NCBI RefSeq assembly: GCF_900110205.1 | Contig: NZ_FOCV01000010.1 | Coordinates: 124,001-188,000 of the forward strand | DNA length: 64,000 nucleotides | DNA from: Rhizobium tibeticum | Lineage (GTDB): Bacteria; Pseudomonadota; Alphaproteobacteria; Rhizobiales; Rhizobiaceae | Direction of reading: 5' to 3' | In this document: in pieces, positions 56,101 to 62,952 of the stretch | Numbering within the stretch: the stretch's first letter is position 1 | Layout of the letters: the number at the start of each line of letters is the position of its first letter | Notes under the pieces: model-generated | Seen by the model: only the letters and a program-made list of their open reading frames with translations | Databases searched by the model: none | Told to the model about the DNA's origin: nothing | Program-made: the position numbers and the translations under genes

Positions 56101-57590
56101 GCAAGCTTGTTCAGGGGAGCGGCCGCGACGAGCTGATCCTGCTCGCCATCGAAGACATCACCGAGCGCCGGGAGAGCGAGAATGCGGTCCGTGCCAGCGA
56201 GCAGCGCCTGAAGGACCTTATCGCGGCGCTGCCCGGCGCAGTCTATACCACGGATGCGGAAGGCCGGATCACCTTCTATAACCCCGCTGCTGCCGAGTTA
56301 TGGGGCCGCCACCCGGAACTGGGCACGGATAAATGGTGCGGCTCCTGGCGCATGTATCGAACAGACGGCACTCCTTTGTCGCATGATGAATGTCCGATGG
56401 CGGTCGCGCTGAAAGAGAAGAGGTCGATTCAGGGTACGGAGGCCGTAGCCGAACGGTCAGACGGCGTCCGGGTGCCTTTCCTTTCCTATCCGACCCCGCT
56501 GCGCGATGCCTCGGGCACGGTGACGGGGGCAGTCAACATGCTCGTAGACATCACCGAGCGAAAGCAGGCCGAAGCACTCGCGGAACGCATCGCCGCGATC
56601 GTCGAATCCTCCGACGACGCCATCATCAGCAAAAGCCTCGACGGCACCATCATAAGTTGGAACGAAGGAGCAGAACGGTTGCTCGGTTACGGGTCCGAGG
56701 AGATCATCGGTAAGTCCATCATGACCTTGGTGCCTCCGGATCGCCGAGACGAGGAGGTTGACATCCTCGATCGGGTTGGTCGCGGCGAGCACATCCAGCA
56801 TTACGAAACACTCCGCCAGCGCAAGGACGGAAGTCTGGTCTGGGTTTCCTTGACCATATCCCCGCTGAACAACGCCGCAGGCAAAGCCGTCGGCGCGTCT
56901 ACGATCGCGCGGGACATGACCGAGCGCCGGCGGGCTGATGAGCACCGGAAAACGCTCATGGACGAACTCAATCACCGCGTCAAGAATATGATGGCGGTTA
57001 TCCAGTCCATCGCTACACAGACGCTTGGCAAAGCATCGACACTCGACGAGGCGCGACAGGCATTCGGTGCGCGGCTGGTCAACCTGGCGAAGGTGCATGA
57101 CGTGCTCACGCGTGAAAGCTGGGGGAGCGCGAATCTGGCCGAAATTGTCTCCGATACGGTCAATCCGCATGACGGCGGAAAAACTCGCTTCCAGATCGAG
57201 GGCCCCGGCGTCCGGCTCTCCCCGAGCGCTGCTCTGGCGATTTCCATGGCCCTGCACGAACTCAGCACCAATGCCGCGAAGTATGGCGCACTGTCCAACG
57301 AAAACGGCCAGGTCGTGATCGCCTGGAAAATCGACGGTGCAGATACAGCCCGACGGCTCGTCTTGCATTGGCAAGAAAGCGGCGGACCGCCGGTAGCCAA
57401 GCCGAAGACCAAGGGCTTCGGCTCACGCCTGATCGAGCGCGCCCTGGCATTGGAACTCGGCGGCGAAGTGCGCGTTGACTACCAGTCCTCCGGCCTTGAG
57501 TGCACGATCATCGCACCTCTGCCCTCTGGGCACGAGCCAGGAGGACAGGATGGCCGGCGAAGCGAGGCGCGTTCTGATCGTCGAGGATGA
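53187..57590 (+). CDS. CheB-CheR-PAS-HWE histidine kinase fusion (1467 aa)
   Basis: From ATG 53187 (GTG 53112 is possible) the order is: CheB methylesterase domain (about residues 37-215, Ser45 in GASAGG, His72), CheR methyltransferase (about 230-500, VWVAACATGEEAYS), a coiled coil (about 680-770, repeated NEEL/TNEEL), at least three PAS domains (about 770-1250) and an HWE-type kinase with phospho-acceptor H1263 in ELNHRVKNMM. The catalytic Asp of CheB, normally GxDG, reads GSNG (Asn164), so esterase activity is doubtful. It overlaps the response-regulator gene by 41 bases. HWE kinases often feed the general stress response. Confidence 0.88.
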   Translation: MAKKPIITHDHAEHAAMARRKHVDGTVDADPIAATAIPVVGIGASAGGIEALSSFFDAMPTDSGCAFVVVLHLDPKRESEMARILSGHTEMPVAQVEDGMVLVPNHVYVIAPDTDLKLADGGLKVSKPSEPRGQRHPVDVLFASIAMEQRERSVAIVLSGTGSNGTEGLKEIRAEGGMSLVQAPETAKFDGMPRSAIAAGLADHVLAPDKMPETLIAYVHHGYVSAPTEVEAASPKGEVTIEQVLEVVRARDGHDFCSYKRNTLRRRIHRRMGLRNIETLANYLDDLRTNPQEVATLVADLMISVTGFFRDPEAWKALGEQVIAPLVAERENGGSLRVWVAACATGEEAYSVAMLVTEHAEAIGKRFDLKVFATDAQDDNLRKARDGLYPAAALSGFAPERARRFFEKLDGSFQVSKELRDMVVFAAHNLLRDPPFSRLDIVSCRNFLIYLEPEAQQRVIVQSHFALCPDGHLFLGNAETIGRHDDLFQTVSKKWRIYRRTGPTRHDLIDYRPARGSAAGPRAPGEALPVPSDADSAPIADIARRALLERYAPASVLIDEKGRVVYFHGTTRDYLEQPPGEPTRELVAMARDGLALNLRGALREASKSDKSITVHGRVHQSGASQSVAITVMPLPASRQSGKLTLVSFAPGTPAGEPTGQAVREYTGETTSGEQALQEELVSMRGELRNTIEHLETANEELKASNEEATSMNEELQSTNEELETSKEELQSFNEELNTVNSQLQHKIAELERTTNDLNNLLAGSETATLFLDNKLAINWFAPATKGLFDLVTTDIGRPIAHFARKFSDENLLSDAENVLRKLTTIEAEVPSDAGRWYLRRMLPYRTRDNHIAGVVVTFTDITDRRAATQAVNAARTYAEAIVSTVQQPLLVLDADLRVQSANPAFYHLFKVAAKETERSPLYDLGNGQWEIPALRTLLDLVLSKSQEVADYEVEVEHEFRNIGRRCMLLNARKLVQGSGRDELILLAIEDITERRESENAVRASEQRLKDLIAALPGAVYTTDAEGRITFYNPAAAELWGRHPELGTDKWCGSWRMYRTDGTPLSHDECPMAVALKEKRSIQGTEAVAERSDGVRVPFLSYPTPLRDASGTVTGAVNMLVDITERKQAEALAERIAAIVESSDDAIISKSLDGTIISWNEGAERLLGYGSEEIIGKSIMTLVPPDRRDEEVDILDRVGRGEHIQHYETLRQRKDGSLVWVSLTISPLNNAAGKAVGASTIARDMTERRRADEHRKTLMDELNHRVKNMMAVIQSIATQTLGKASTLDEARQAFGARLVNLAKVHDVLTRESWGSANLAEIVSDTVNPHDGGKTRFQIEGPGVRLSPSAALAISMALHELSTNAAKYGALSNENGQVVIAWKIDGADTARRLVLHWQESGGPPVAKPKTKGFGSRLIERALALELGGEVRVDYQSSGLECTIIAPLPSGHEPGGQDGRRSEARSDRRG

Positions 57591-57904
57591 ATTTCTCATC
57601 GCGACGCTCCTTGAAGACCTTCTATTGAAGATGGGACACCACGTCGTCGCTTGGGTTTCTGGGGTCGATGAGGCAATGAAGTTCATTGATCAAATGGACA
57701 TTGACTTCGCAATTCTCGACATCAACCTGGGCGGCGAAAAATCCTTTCCCGTGGCAACGCTTCTACGCCGACATATTCGCCACAGGGTACGGCACCGAGG
57801 GCCTCGCAGACGAGTTCCGCAATGAACTCGCTTTGCAGAAGCCGTACGATCCCCCGGACCTGGAACGAGCTATCGCGGTGGCATGCGTGCGGGTCAGCGG
57901 TTGA
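57550..57904 (+). pseudogene. Response regulator receiver, frame-disrupted
   Basis: GGAGGACAGG precedes ATG 57550. The receiver starts normally (RVLIVEDEFLIATLLEDLL, AILDINLGGEKS with the phospho-acceptor Asp), then the frame breaks near 57765-57775. The conserved end (IFATGYGTEGLADEF, ALQKPYDPPDLERAI) is in another frame to 57904. The gap is shorter than the family norm, so a small deletion is likely. It was the natural partner of the HWE kinase with which it overlaps. Confidence 0.75.
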
Positions 57905-58916
57905 CCGAATCCGCCTTGCCTTTCGCCCTTGCTCCCGTCCTTTCCGGCGTGATCCAATTCTGCTCCACCAGATCCCGCAATTTGTAAGCACGATCGAGTG
58001 CCTGCCGGCTGGCCGCCTGCCAGGAGGCGCAGAGCTCGGGCTCGACGGAATAGGTTTGTTCCGCCATCTGAAGGCAGAATTCAGCCCGTTCGTTCAGAAA
58101 TCTCACCGCTGCGCGCATCATTCGCTCCATCTTGTCGAATTGTGCGCCGGCCATGGTTTCGGCGGTGTAGCTGTGACCAATATGACAGTCGAATTTCGTT
58201 ATCGTGCCGACTTCGGAGCTATGCAGGGCACCGCCACATTCCGGGCAGGTAATCGCCACCGGTCGTTCGAACGGCGCTCTCTCAATCATCTCGGAATTCT
58301 GTCCGACCTCCGATTGCAAAGGCGTGATCGGCATGACCTTCTCCTTTCCATCCTTTCCGCTGGCCAAGTCAACGAGCAGTTTTGGGATGACCGCAAGCGG
58401 CTCGGTATAATCGAGTGCCACATGCGCTGCAGCGCTTCTCGGCATGTCCGGATAGGCCGCATCATCGGGGTGCTGAGCGATCGCGATGCCGCCGCGCCGC
58501 GCGATCTCGAAGAGACCGAGTGTGCCATCGTTCTGGTTGCCCGTCAGGATAACACCCACAGCAGCCGGACCAAAGCTTTCGGCGACGCTCCGAAAAAGCG
58601 GGTCGATAGCCGGGCGCGCGCAGTTCTCCCTCGGACCACGTGAGAGGCGCAACCGGCCGTCCGCAATGACCATGTGGCGATCCGGGGGCGCGACATAGAT
58701 GTGATCCGTAAGGATCGGCTCACCGTCTTCGGCGTGCTTTGCCGGAAGCGGCCCGGCCGCATTGAGGAGCGCGGGCAGTACGCTCTGCTGCGAGCCGACG
58801 TGCAGGACGACCAGAACAGGCACTCCAATCGTTCCCGGCAGTTCGGAAGCGAGCGCACACAGCGCTCTCACGCCGCCTGCCGACGCGCCAATTGCAATGA
58901 TCGATGAACGTGCCAT
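57894..58916 (-). CDS. CheB-type protein-glutamate methylesterase with C-terminal extension
   Basis: The 340-aa protein has no receiver domain. The CheB catalytic domain spans residues 1 to about 190: nucleophile Ser in IGASAGGVRAL, His in VVLHVGSQQ and Asp in TGNQNDGTLG, all present. A 150-residue C-terminal extension has two CxxC-like pairs (ITCPECGGAL, FDCHIGHSY) that could bind zinc, then a helical region. ATG 58916 has a weak ribosome binding site. It converges with the broken response regulator by 11 bases. The substrate methyl-accepting protein is unknown. Confidence 0.85.
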   Translation of the reverse strand: MARSSIIAIGASAGGVRALCALASELPGTIGVPVLVVLHVGSQQSVLPALLNAAGPLPAKHAEDGEPILTDHIYVAPPDRHMVIADGRLRLSRGPRENCARPAIDPLFRSVAESFGPAAVGVILTGNQNDGTLGLFEIARRGGIAIAQHPDDAAYPDMPRSAAAHVALDYTEPLAVIPKLLVDLASGKDGKEKVMPITPLQSEVGQNSEMIERAPFERPVAITCPECGGALHSSEVGTITKFDCHIGHSYTAETMAGAQFDKMERMMRAAVRFLNERAEFCLQMAEQTYSVEPELCASWQAASRQALDRAYKLRDLVEQNWITPERTGARAKGKADSVNR

Positions 58917-59184
58917 GACGAACCACGCGATGTCAGATCAGAGAAAAACGCGCCGCGGCGATGAAAGTTCGCCGCTCCCCCTGGTACGTCAGTTTCGGGA
59001 CGCCGGGTAGCGCTCGCCATTCCAGCGGAGACAGATGACGCTCGCTCTGCGGATGGCCCCACCGCCACACGCCGTCGCAGCAATCTGGCTCGAGAGACTC
59101 AAAAGGGGCTGCACCGAGCGATCGCCGAAACCCAGAGCGACGAAGCAATTGAGCGCGTCGCACCAACTATTGAGGAGCGCCAAC

Positions 59185-59490
59185 ATGGCAAAAAATGACC
59201 AACGATCGAAAACGCAGATCGAGCAGCCCAAGGGCAGTCCGAAAGCAATCAGCTGGCGGAACCAACGATGGGGTGAGGAGCGCCAAGCCTCGCGTATCAC
59301 CATTCGGACGACGCCACCAGCAACAAGTAAAGGCCCGGCAAGCATAAAGGCGCTAAGGACTGGGACGTCAATTACGACGAGCGTGATACGAACGTGGGAG
59401 AGTCTCAGGGAAAGAGCCGGGGATAAGACCCGCAAACGATCCCCAACTGCCGTAATAATTGATCAACCGCAGATGAATGAGGATGCCTAG
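59185..59490 (+). CDS. Possible hypothetical protein (101 aa)
   Basis: GAGGAG precedes ATG 59185, the best site in this area. The product is basic and Ser/Thr-rich with no recognised motif. An overlapping minus-strand frame (58989-59435) looks like a membrane protein but has only a weak TTG start, so I list the plus-strand frame with low confidence. Confidence 0.35.
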   Translation: MAKNDQRSKTQIEQPKGSPKAISWRNQRWGEERQASRITIRTTPPATSKGPASIKALRTGTSITTSVIRTWESLRERAGDKTRKRSPTAVIIDQPQMNEDA

Positions 59491-59707
59491 GGAAACGAAA
59501 TGCGCAGTATTCGGACACAAGTATTCCTCTGATACAGTAACGTCAGTGTGCTTGTGCTTGGCCTTGGTTCATTCGTCCGGGACGCCGTTTAAGCCTCCCC
59601 CTTCGTCTCTCCTTTCGTCTTAAAGGCGTCGGAAACCTTTTTGACCTCTGGGTCGCTGTTGCTTTCGCCATGGGCATCCCGGATCGTCCTTCGCCGGCAT
59701 GTAGCCC

Positions 59708-59794
59708 TTAGGCATGTTTTCCTGGGGGACCTTCCCAGCGTGGCGACTGATCCGTGGTGCCTGGAGCACCGTCCTTCGGTGAATTGATACCCAT
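59708..59794 (-). CDS. Small stress-promoter ORF, probably truncated (28 aa)
   Basis: AAGGAAG lies upstream of ATG 59794, and a GGAAC-N18-TT promoter lies 27 bases before the start. The peptide (MGINSPKDGAPGTTDQSP and 10 more) is hydrophilic and Gly/Pro-rich. Continuations in other frames downstream (NMPKGYMPAKDDPG, DPEVKKVSDAFKTKG) have the same composition, so the original protein was probably longer and has lost its frame. Confidence 0.4.
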   Translation of the reverse strand: MGINSPKDGAPGTTDQSPRWEGPPGKHA

Positions 59795-59820
59795 GACCAC
59801 TTCTTCCTTTGTCGCGTACT

Positions 59821-59845
59821 AACCGAGGAACGAGTCGAAAGTTCC
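59821..59845 (-). promoter_or_regulatory. RpoE2/EcfG-type promoter
   Basis: On the minus strand GGAAC (59845-59841), 18 bases, TT (59822-59821), close before the 28-aa ORF. Confidence 0.55.
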
Positions 59846-60039
59846 GCTCGGGCATCATCCGGCACCGTCGATTTCGCTCCTCACCACTGCATCGGGGCAC
59901 CAAGTGTGACAACGTGATGACTTCGGAAGATCTCCGTATGCGATGAGGTTGTTGAAGCTCAATCACAAGCGTCGATCCGCCATCGAGATCTACCCGGCAA
60001 GGTCTGGGTGAACTGTCAGATATTCTGAGTGGTTGCGTC

Positions 60040-60064
60040 GGAACAACGGCCCCGCTGCATGGTT
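60040..60064 (+). promoter_or_regulatory. RpoE2/EcfG-type promoter
   Basis: GGAAC at 60040-60044, 18 bases, TT at 60063-60064, 40 bases upstream of the secreted small protein gene. Confidence 0.65.
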
Positions 60065-60103
60065 ACCTCTACTTGCAATGACGCAACGTCTAAGGAGGAG
60101 AAC

Positions 60104-60400
60104 ATGCGCTTTAGAATCTTGACAGCCTCGCTGCTCGCTATCGGCCTCGCCGGATCAGCATTCGCCCAGTCGAACCCGGCGCCTGCCGGTTCTACGATGG
60201 ACAAGAACCACACAGACAATGGCGCCGGAACTGGCACCATGAAAATGAAGAAGGTCGACAAGACCGTAACCAACAGCACCGCGCGTACGCTCAACAAGCA
60301 AAACTGCAAGAGCGTCAACGGCAAGGGATCGCTACAGACCGCCGGCGGCAACAGCGGTACCGAAAACACCGAAGACACTTGCGCTGATAACAACAACTGA
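60104..60400 (+). CDS. Small exported stress-type protein (98 aa)
   Basis: AAGGAGG precedes ATG 60104. A signal peptide (RILTASLLAIGLAGSAFA) is followed by a hydrophilic Asn/Thr/Lys-rich mature part with two Cys (QNCKSVNGKG and EDTCADN) that could pair in the periplasm. A stress-type promoter precedes it. I do not recognise a domain. Confidence 0.72.
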   Translation: MRFRILTASLLAIGLAGSAFAQSNPAPAGSTMDKNHTDNGAGTGTMKMKKVDKTVTNSTARTLNKQNCKSVNGKGSLQTAGGNSGTENTEDTCADNNN

Positions 60401-60885
60401 TCTGTTATGCCCGGGGGTCTGCTCCAACAGCGATCTCATAGGGCATGACGTCGAAGATGCATCGGGAGGCAAACAAAAAAGGCCGGGGCGAAATCGCACC
60501 GACCTTCCTCATCATCGCCTATTCGTCCTGCCAGTACATCCGTGGTCAAAAGTGTCAAGCGATCACGGCAATTGCGAGCGGCGAATCCATTCGGCGCTCT
60601 ACGCAATGCCGATGGCGATGTATAGGCGGCGATTGTGTTGTAACCGAGATTCGTGGACCTTCAATCCACTCAATGAGACTGACGATTTCCTATAGCGTCG
60701 GAGATCTTCCGCGGGGGTTTTTCCCGACCGTCGATCGCGCGTCGGCCTCGGCCATCCTTGAGCTCCTGCAAGGCCGGTCCGCTCGACTGTTGCCGTTTCG
60801 AAACCTCGTTTGAGCGGTGCCGAGATAGCGCCGGACATAGCTACAATGTGTTTTGCGCACCAACTTGGCCCTGCTCTCCGACGCG
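60401..60885. other. Intergenic region with a minus-strand terminator
   Basis: No gene is supported between the two convergent small genes. The terminator at 60475-60506 points toward the plus-strand gene and would end transcription from the minus-strand gene at 60886. Confidence 0.4.
60475..60506 (-). terminator. Intrinsic terminator on the minus strand
   Basis: On the minus strand a 13-position stem with two mismatches (starting AAGGTCGGTGCGA) is closed by a two-base loop and runs into six T residues. It shares its core with the terminator at 42968-42994. Confidence 0.65.
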
Positions 60886-61245
60886 CTACCGCACCTTCTC
60901 AGTTCCACTCGGCGTCGTTATCATGGTGGGACCGCCGCCGTTTCCTTCGGCGGTCGGATCCCGGTCGGTGGGGGTGGCCGGTCGACCTCCTCCTCCTGCC
61001 GGATTGTTGTCGAAGGTCCCTGCGCCATGCGGCTGTGCATTGATCGGATCAGGGGTGGTCGACGCCGTCGTTTGCGAATCCTTGTCGATACTCTCGCCCC
61101 AGAACTCCGCCGCGCCCCAGGCGATCATTGCCAACACCAGGCTGCTGGCGAGAACGAGGAAGACTGGTGCGCCGTACCTGCCCTGCCGGGCGTCGGTCGC
61201 CGTTTCCGTTACTGGCTGTCGTTGCGAGCGGTCGTTCGTATTCAT
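60886..61245 (-). CDS. Small one-helix membrane protein under a stress promoter (119 aa)
   Basis: GAGAGAAG precedes ATG 61245. A polar N-terminus is followed by one membrane helix (APVFLVLASSLVLAMIAWGA, about residues 26-45) and a 70-residue Pro/Gly/Thr-rich hydrophilic tail that would face the periplasm. A GGAAC-N18-TT promoter at 61280-61304 is correctly placed. I do not recognise the family. Confidence 0.65.
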   Translation of the reverse strand: MNTNDRSQRQPVTETATDARQGRYGAPVFLVLASSLVLAMIAWGAAEFWGESIDKDSQTTASTTPDPINAQPHGAGTFDNNPAGGGGRPATPTDRDPTAEGNGGGPTMITTPSGTEKVR

Positions 61246-61279
61246 GATAGCGCTTCTCTCAAGCTGTTTCGCTTATTCC

Positions 61280-61304
61280 AACCCGCTCCGGAGCTATAGG
61301 TTCC
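61280..61304 (-). promoter_or_regulatory. RpoE2/EcfG-type promoter
   Basis: On the minus strand GGAAC (61304-61300), 18 bases, TT (61281-61280), 35 bases before the start of the one-helix protein. Confidence 0.65.
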
Positions 61305-61701
61305 GATGCTTCTCGCGACGAACGAAAGCGACCACCCGGACCATCGAGACCAGGCTTATACCGCCGGTAGACCTCTGCCTTTCATTTTGAATTTCGCTGG
61401 GAACGGGGGGCGACGACACCATCAACGGTGGAAGTGGCAACGACCAGCTCGTCGACGACGAATTCGGCGGCAACCAGGGTTCAGATGAACGGCGGAAAAT
61501 AGCGATCTGCACGATCAGCCGCAAGCATTTCGTTCGTGGCCGGCGGTGGGCGGTACCCGTCCCATTTGATCTGGTAGATCTAATCAGGGCCGATCGGTGG
61601 CCTCGGTTTAAGTAGTGCGGGCTGCAAGGGATCACGAGGCTTTCGCGGTCGCGTGCGAACGCCTGGCGATTCTCGCCGCATGGCAGCCCCGATATGGAGC
61701 G
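61305..61701. other. Intergenic region between divergent stress promoters
   Basis: No gene is supported. Short overlapping frames have no start sites. Confidence 0.4.
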
Positions 61702-61726
61702 GGAACAAATTGCAGTGTGGACCGTT
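61702..61726 (+). promoter_or_regulatory. RpoE2/EcfG-type promoter
   Basis: GGAAC at 61702-61706, 18 bases, TT at 61725-61726. The next structures are two hairpins and then the gene at 61818. Confidence 0.6.
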
Positions 61727-61733
61727 AAGGGCT

Positions 61734-61806
61734 GGCTTGAGAATTGAAACCCCTCAAGCCCAACTCTCGACTCTGCCCCCGCAACCGCGACTGCGGGGCT
61801 CTTTTG
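61734..61806 (+). ncRNA. Candidate small RNA or structured leader, about 72 nt
   Basis: A transcript from the promoter at 61702-61726 would start near 61734. It would form a perfect 8-bp hairpin (GGCTTGAG at 61734-61741 with CTCAAGCC at 61753-61760) and then a terminator hairpin (CCCCGCA at 61777-61783 with TGCGGGG at 61792-61798) followed by CTCTTTT. The gene at 61818 begins right after. It may be a free small RNA, or a leader controlling readthrough into that gene. Confidence 0.45.
61777..61805 (+). terminator. Terminator hairpin between stress promoter and gene
   Basis: A 7-bp GC-rich stem with an eight-base loop runs into CTCTTTT. It lies only 13 bases before the start codon at 61818, so it would end the candidate small RNA or attenuate the gene. 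Confidence 0.55.
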
Positions 61807-61817
61807 GAGCGGGTGAA

Positions 61818-62060
61818 ATGAAGAGGTATCAGGAAACTCGAGCCGCCTTGATGGCGCTCCTCCCCAGGGCAAGGGCCGTCCTCGATCTATACGACGTAGG
61901 ACAGCCATTGGTCGCCCAGGGATTCACGGAAACCGAGATCTTAGATGTACTGATCAATCTGACGCACCAGAAGGTCATCGAACTTCTTCCCGGCAATCAG
62001 TTGAAAGTTCTCCGGTTCTCGGACTTTGGTCCATCTGGTGATCTCGACAATTCGGCGTAG
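61818..62060 (+). CDS. Small hypothetical protein (80 aa)
   Basis: GGAGCGGGTG precedes ATG 61818. The soluble helical protein includes RARAVLDLYDVGQPLVAQGF and TETEILDVLINLTHQKV, giving an all-helix pattern ending in a short strand (GNQLKVLRF). No family was recognised. It is downstream of a stress-type promoter and a terminator-like hairpin. A terminator follows at 62097-62140. Confidence 0.6.
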   Translation: MKRYQETRAALMALLPRARAVLDLYDVGQPLVAQGFTETEILDVLINLTHQKVIELLPGNQLKVLRFSDFGPSGDLDNSA

Positions 62061-62096
62061 TCTTTGGTTGTTCTGCCTCTGGCGGGCAGGGCAAGA

Positions 62097-62143
62097 AGGG
62101 AAGCCATCGCCCTATGCGCATTTCGGCGAGAGGCTTCCCTTTC
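62097..62143 (+). terminator. Hairpin terminator after the 80-aa gene
   Basis: A 9-bp stem (AGGGAAGCC with GGCTTCCCT) and a 26-base loop are followed by TTCG. The stem end provides a short T-containing tail. Confidence 0.45.
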
Positions 62144-62193
62144 GATAGCTGCGTCACCAATAAATCAGCCCATCGTTCCTCAGGTTGAGAGCT

Positions 62194-62218
62194 GGAACCA
62201 ATCCCCGATCACAGCATT
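62194..62218 (+). promoter_or_regulatory. RpoE2/EcfG-type promoter
   Basis: GGAAC at 62194-62198, 18 bases, TT at 62217-62218, about 90 bases upstream of the 85-aa gene. Confidence 0.5.
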
Positions 62219-62310
62219 CTACATCTGATGTCGATACCCTCCGACATCAAAGCCCAGATGCCGAGGCTCTGCGTCCCCCGCGCAGGGCCTCATTCGTGTC
62301 GGCTTGGAAT

Positions 62311-62568
62311 ATGGAGGACCCTCGCTTGGACAGCTTTCGCTATGGACTGGCGATCCTGCTAATCCGCTGCCCCGATCTCCGCCCGTATGCCCACATGGCC
62401 CATTCGTGGCCCGAAGATATCGAGAACTACGGTGACGCCGTCAGGTTCCGCGACAAGCTGCGTGCAGAGGGTGGCGACAAGGTGCTCCTGGAGGAATACG
62501 AACGACTCTGCATTCAGCTTGAGGAGGAGGTGCGGTCCCATTTCTTTGCCGGCCACGATCCGTCGTGA
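62311..62568 (+). CDS. Small hypothetical protein (85 aa)
   Basis: The frame is open from 62185. I chose ATG 62311, although GTG 62296 has a slightly better upstream AGGG. The protein is soluble with FRYGLAILLIRCPDLRPYA near the start and a charged helix (GGDKVLLEEYERLCIQLEEEV) at the end. A stress-type promoter lies upstream. No family was recognised. Confidence 0.5.
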   Translation: MEDPRLDSFRYGLAILLIRCPDLRPYAHMAHSWPEDIENYGDAVRFRDKLRAEGGDKVLLEEYERLCIQLEEEVRSHFFAGHDPS

Positions 62569-62952
62569 CGGCGCTCTCCCCCAACCCGCTACCCTGAGCG
62601 TACAATACTCGGCATGCCAATTGGCACTCATGGAACGACATCAGGTAAAACCCTCCAGCAACCTCGCTGAGGTGACGGATTCAAGTTGGCTTATTGAGGC
62701 TTGAGAGCGCCCGTGCGAATGTGCTGAGCCGTAACGAGTACGTTCATTAGTATCCCCCCAAATTGTGATGGATTTGCCGTTAAATTACGTCAAAAGACGA
62801 ACGTCAGCGCCAACTTAGGTTCATCTGGCATCGCGCCAAGGACAGTCTAGAATTAACCGCGTCCTGTCTGGGTGAATACGACTGTCTTGTGTTCGGGATC
62901 TTAATCCCGCGATTTATTCGGGCTCCCGTCCCTTTTTAAAAGGAGTGTCAGG
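62569..62952. other. Upstream region of the second Hint-domain gene
   Basis: No gene is supported. An AT-rich stretch near 62740-62830 probably holds the promoter. No GGAAC-N18-TT match lies here. Confidence 0.35.

Noticed and set aside
58989..59435. Minus-strand membrane-protein-like frame opposite 59185-59490
   Set aside because: It has only a weak TTG start, and its hydrophobic stretch is the complement of a Thr/Ser-rich plus-strand segment. It cannot be excluded without conservation data.
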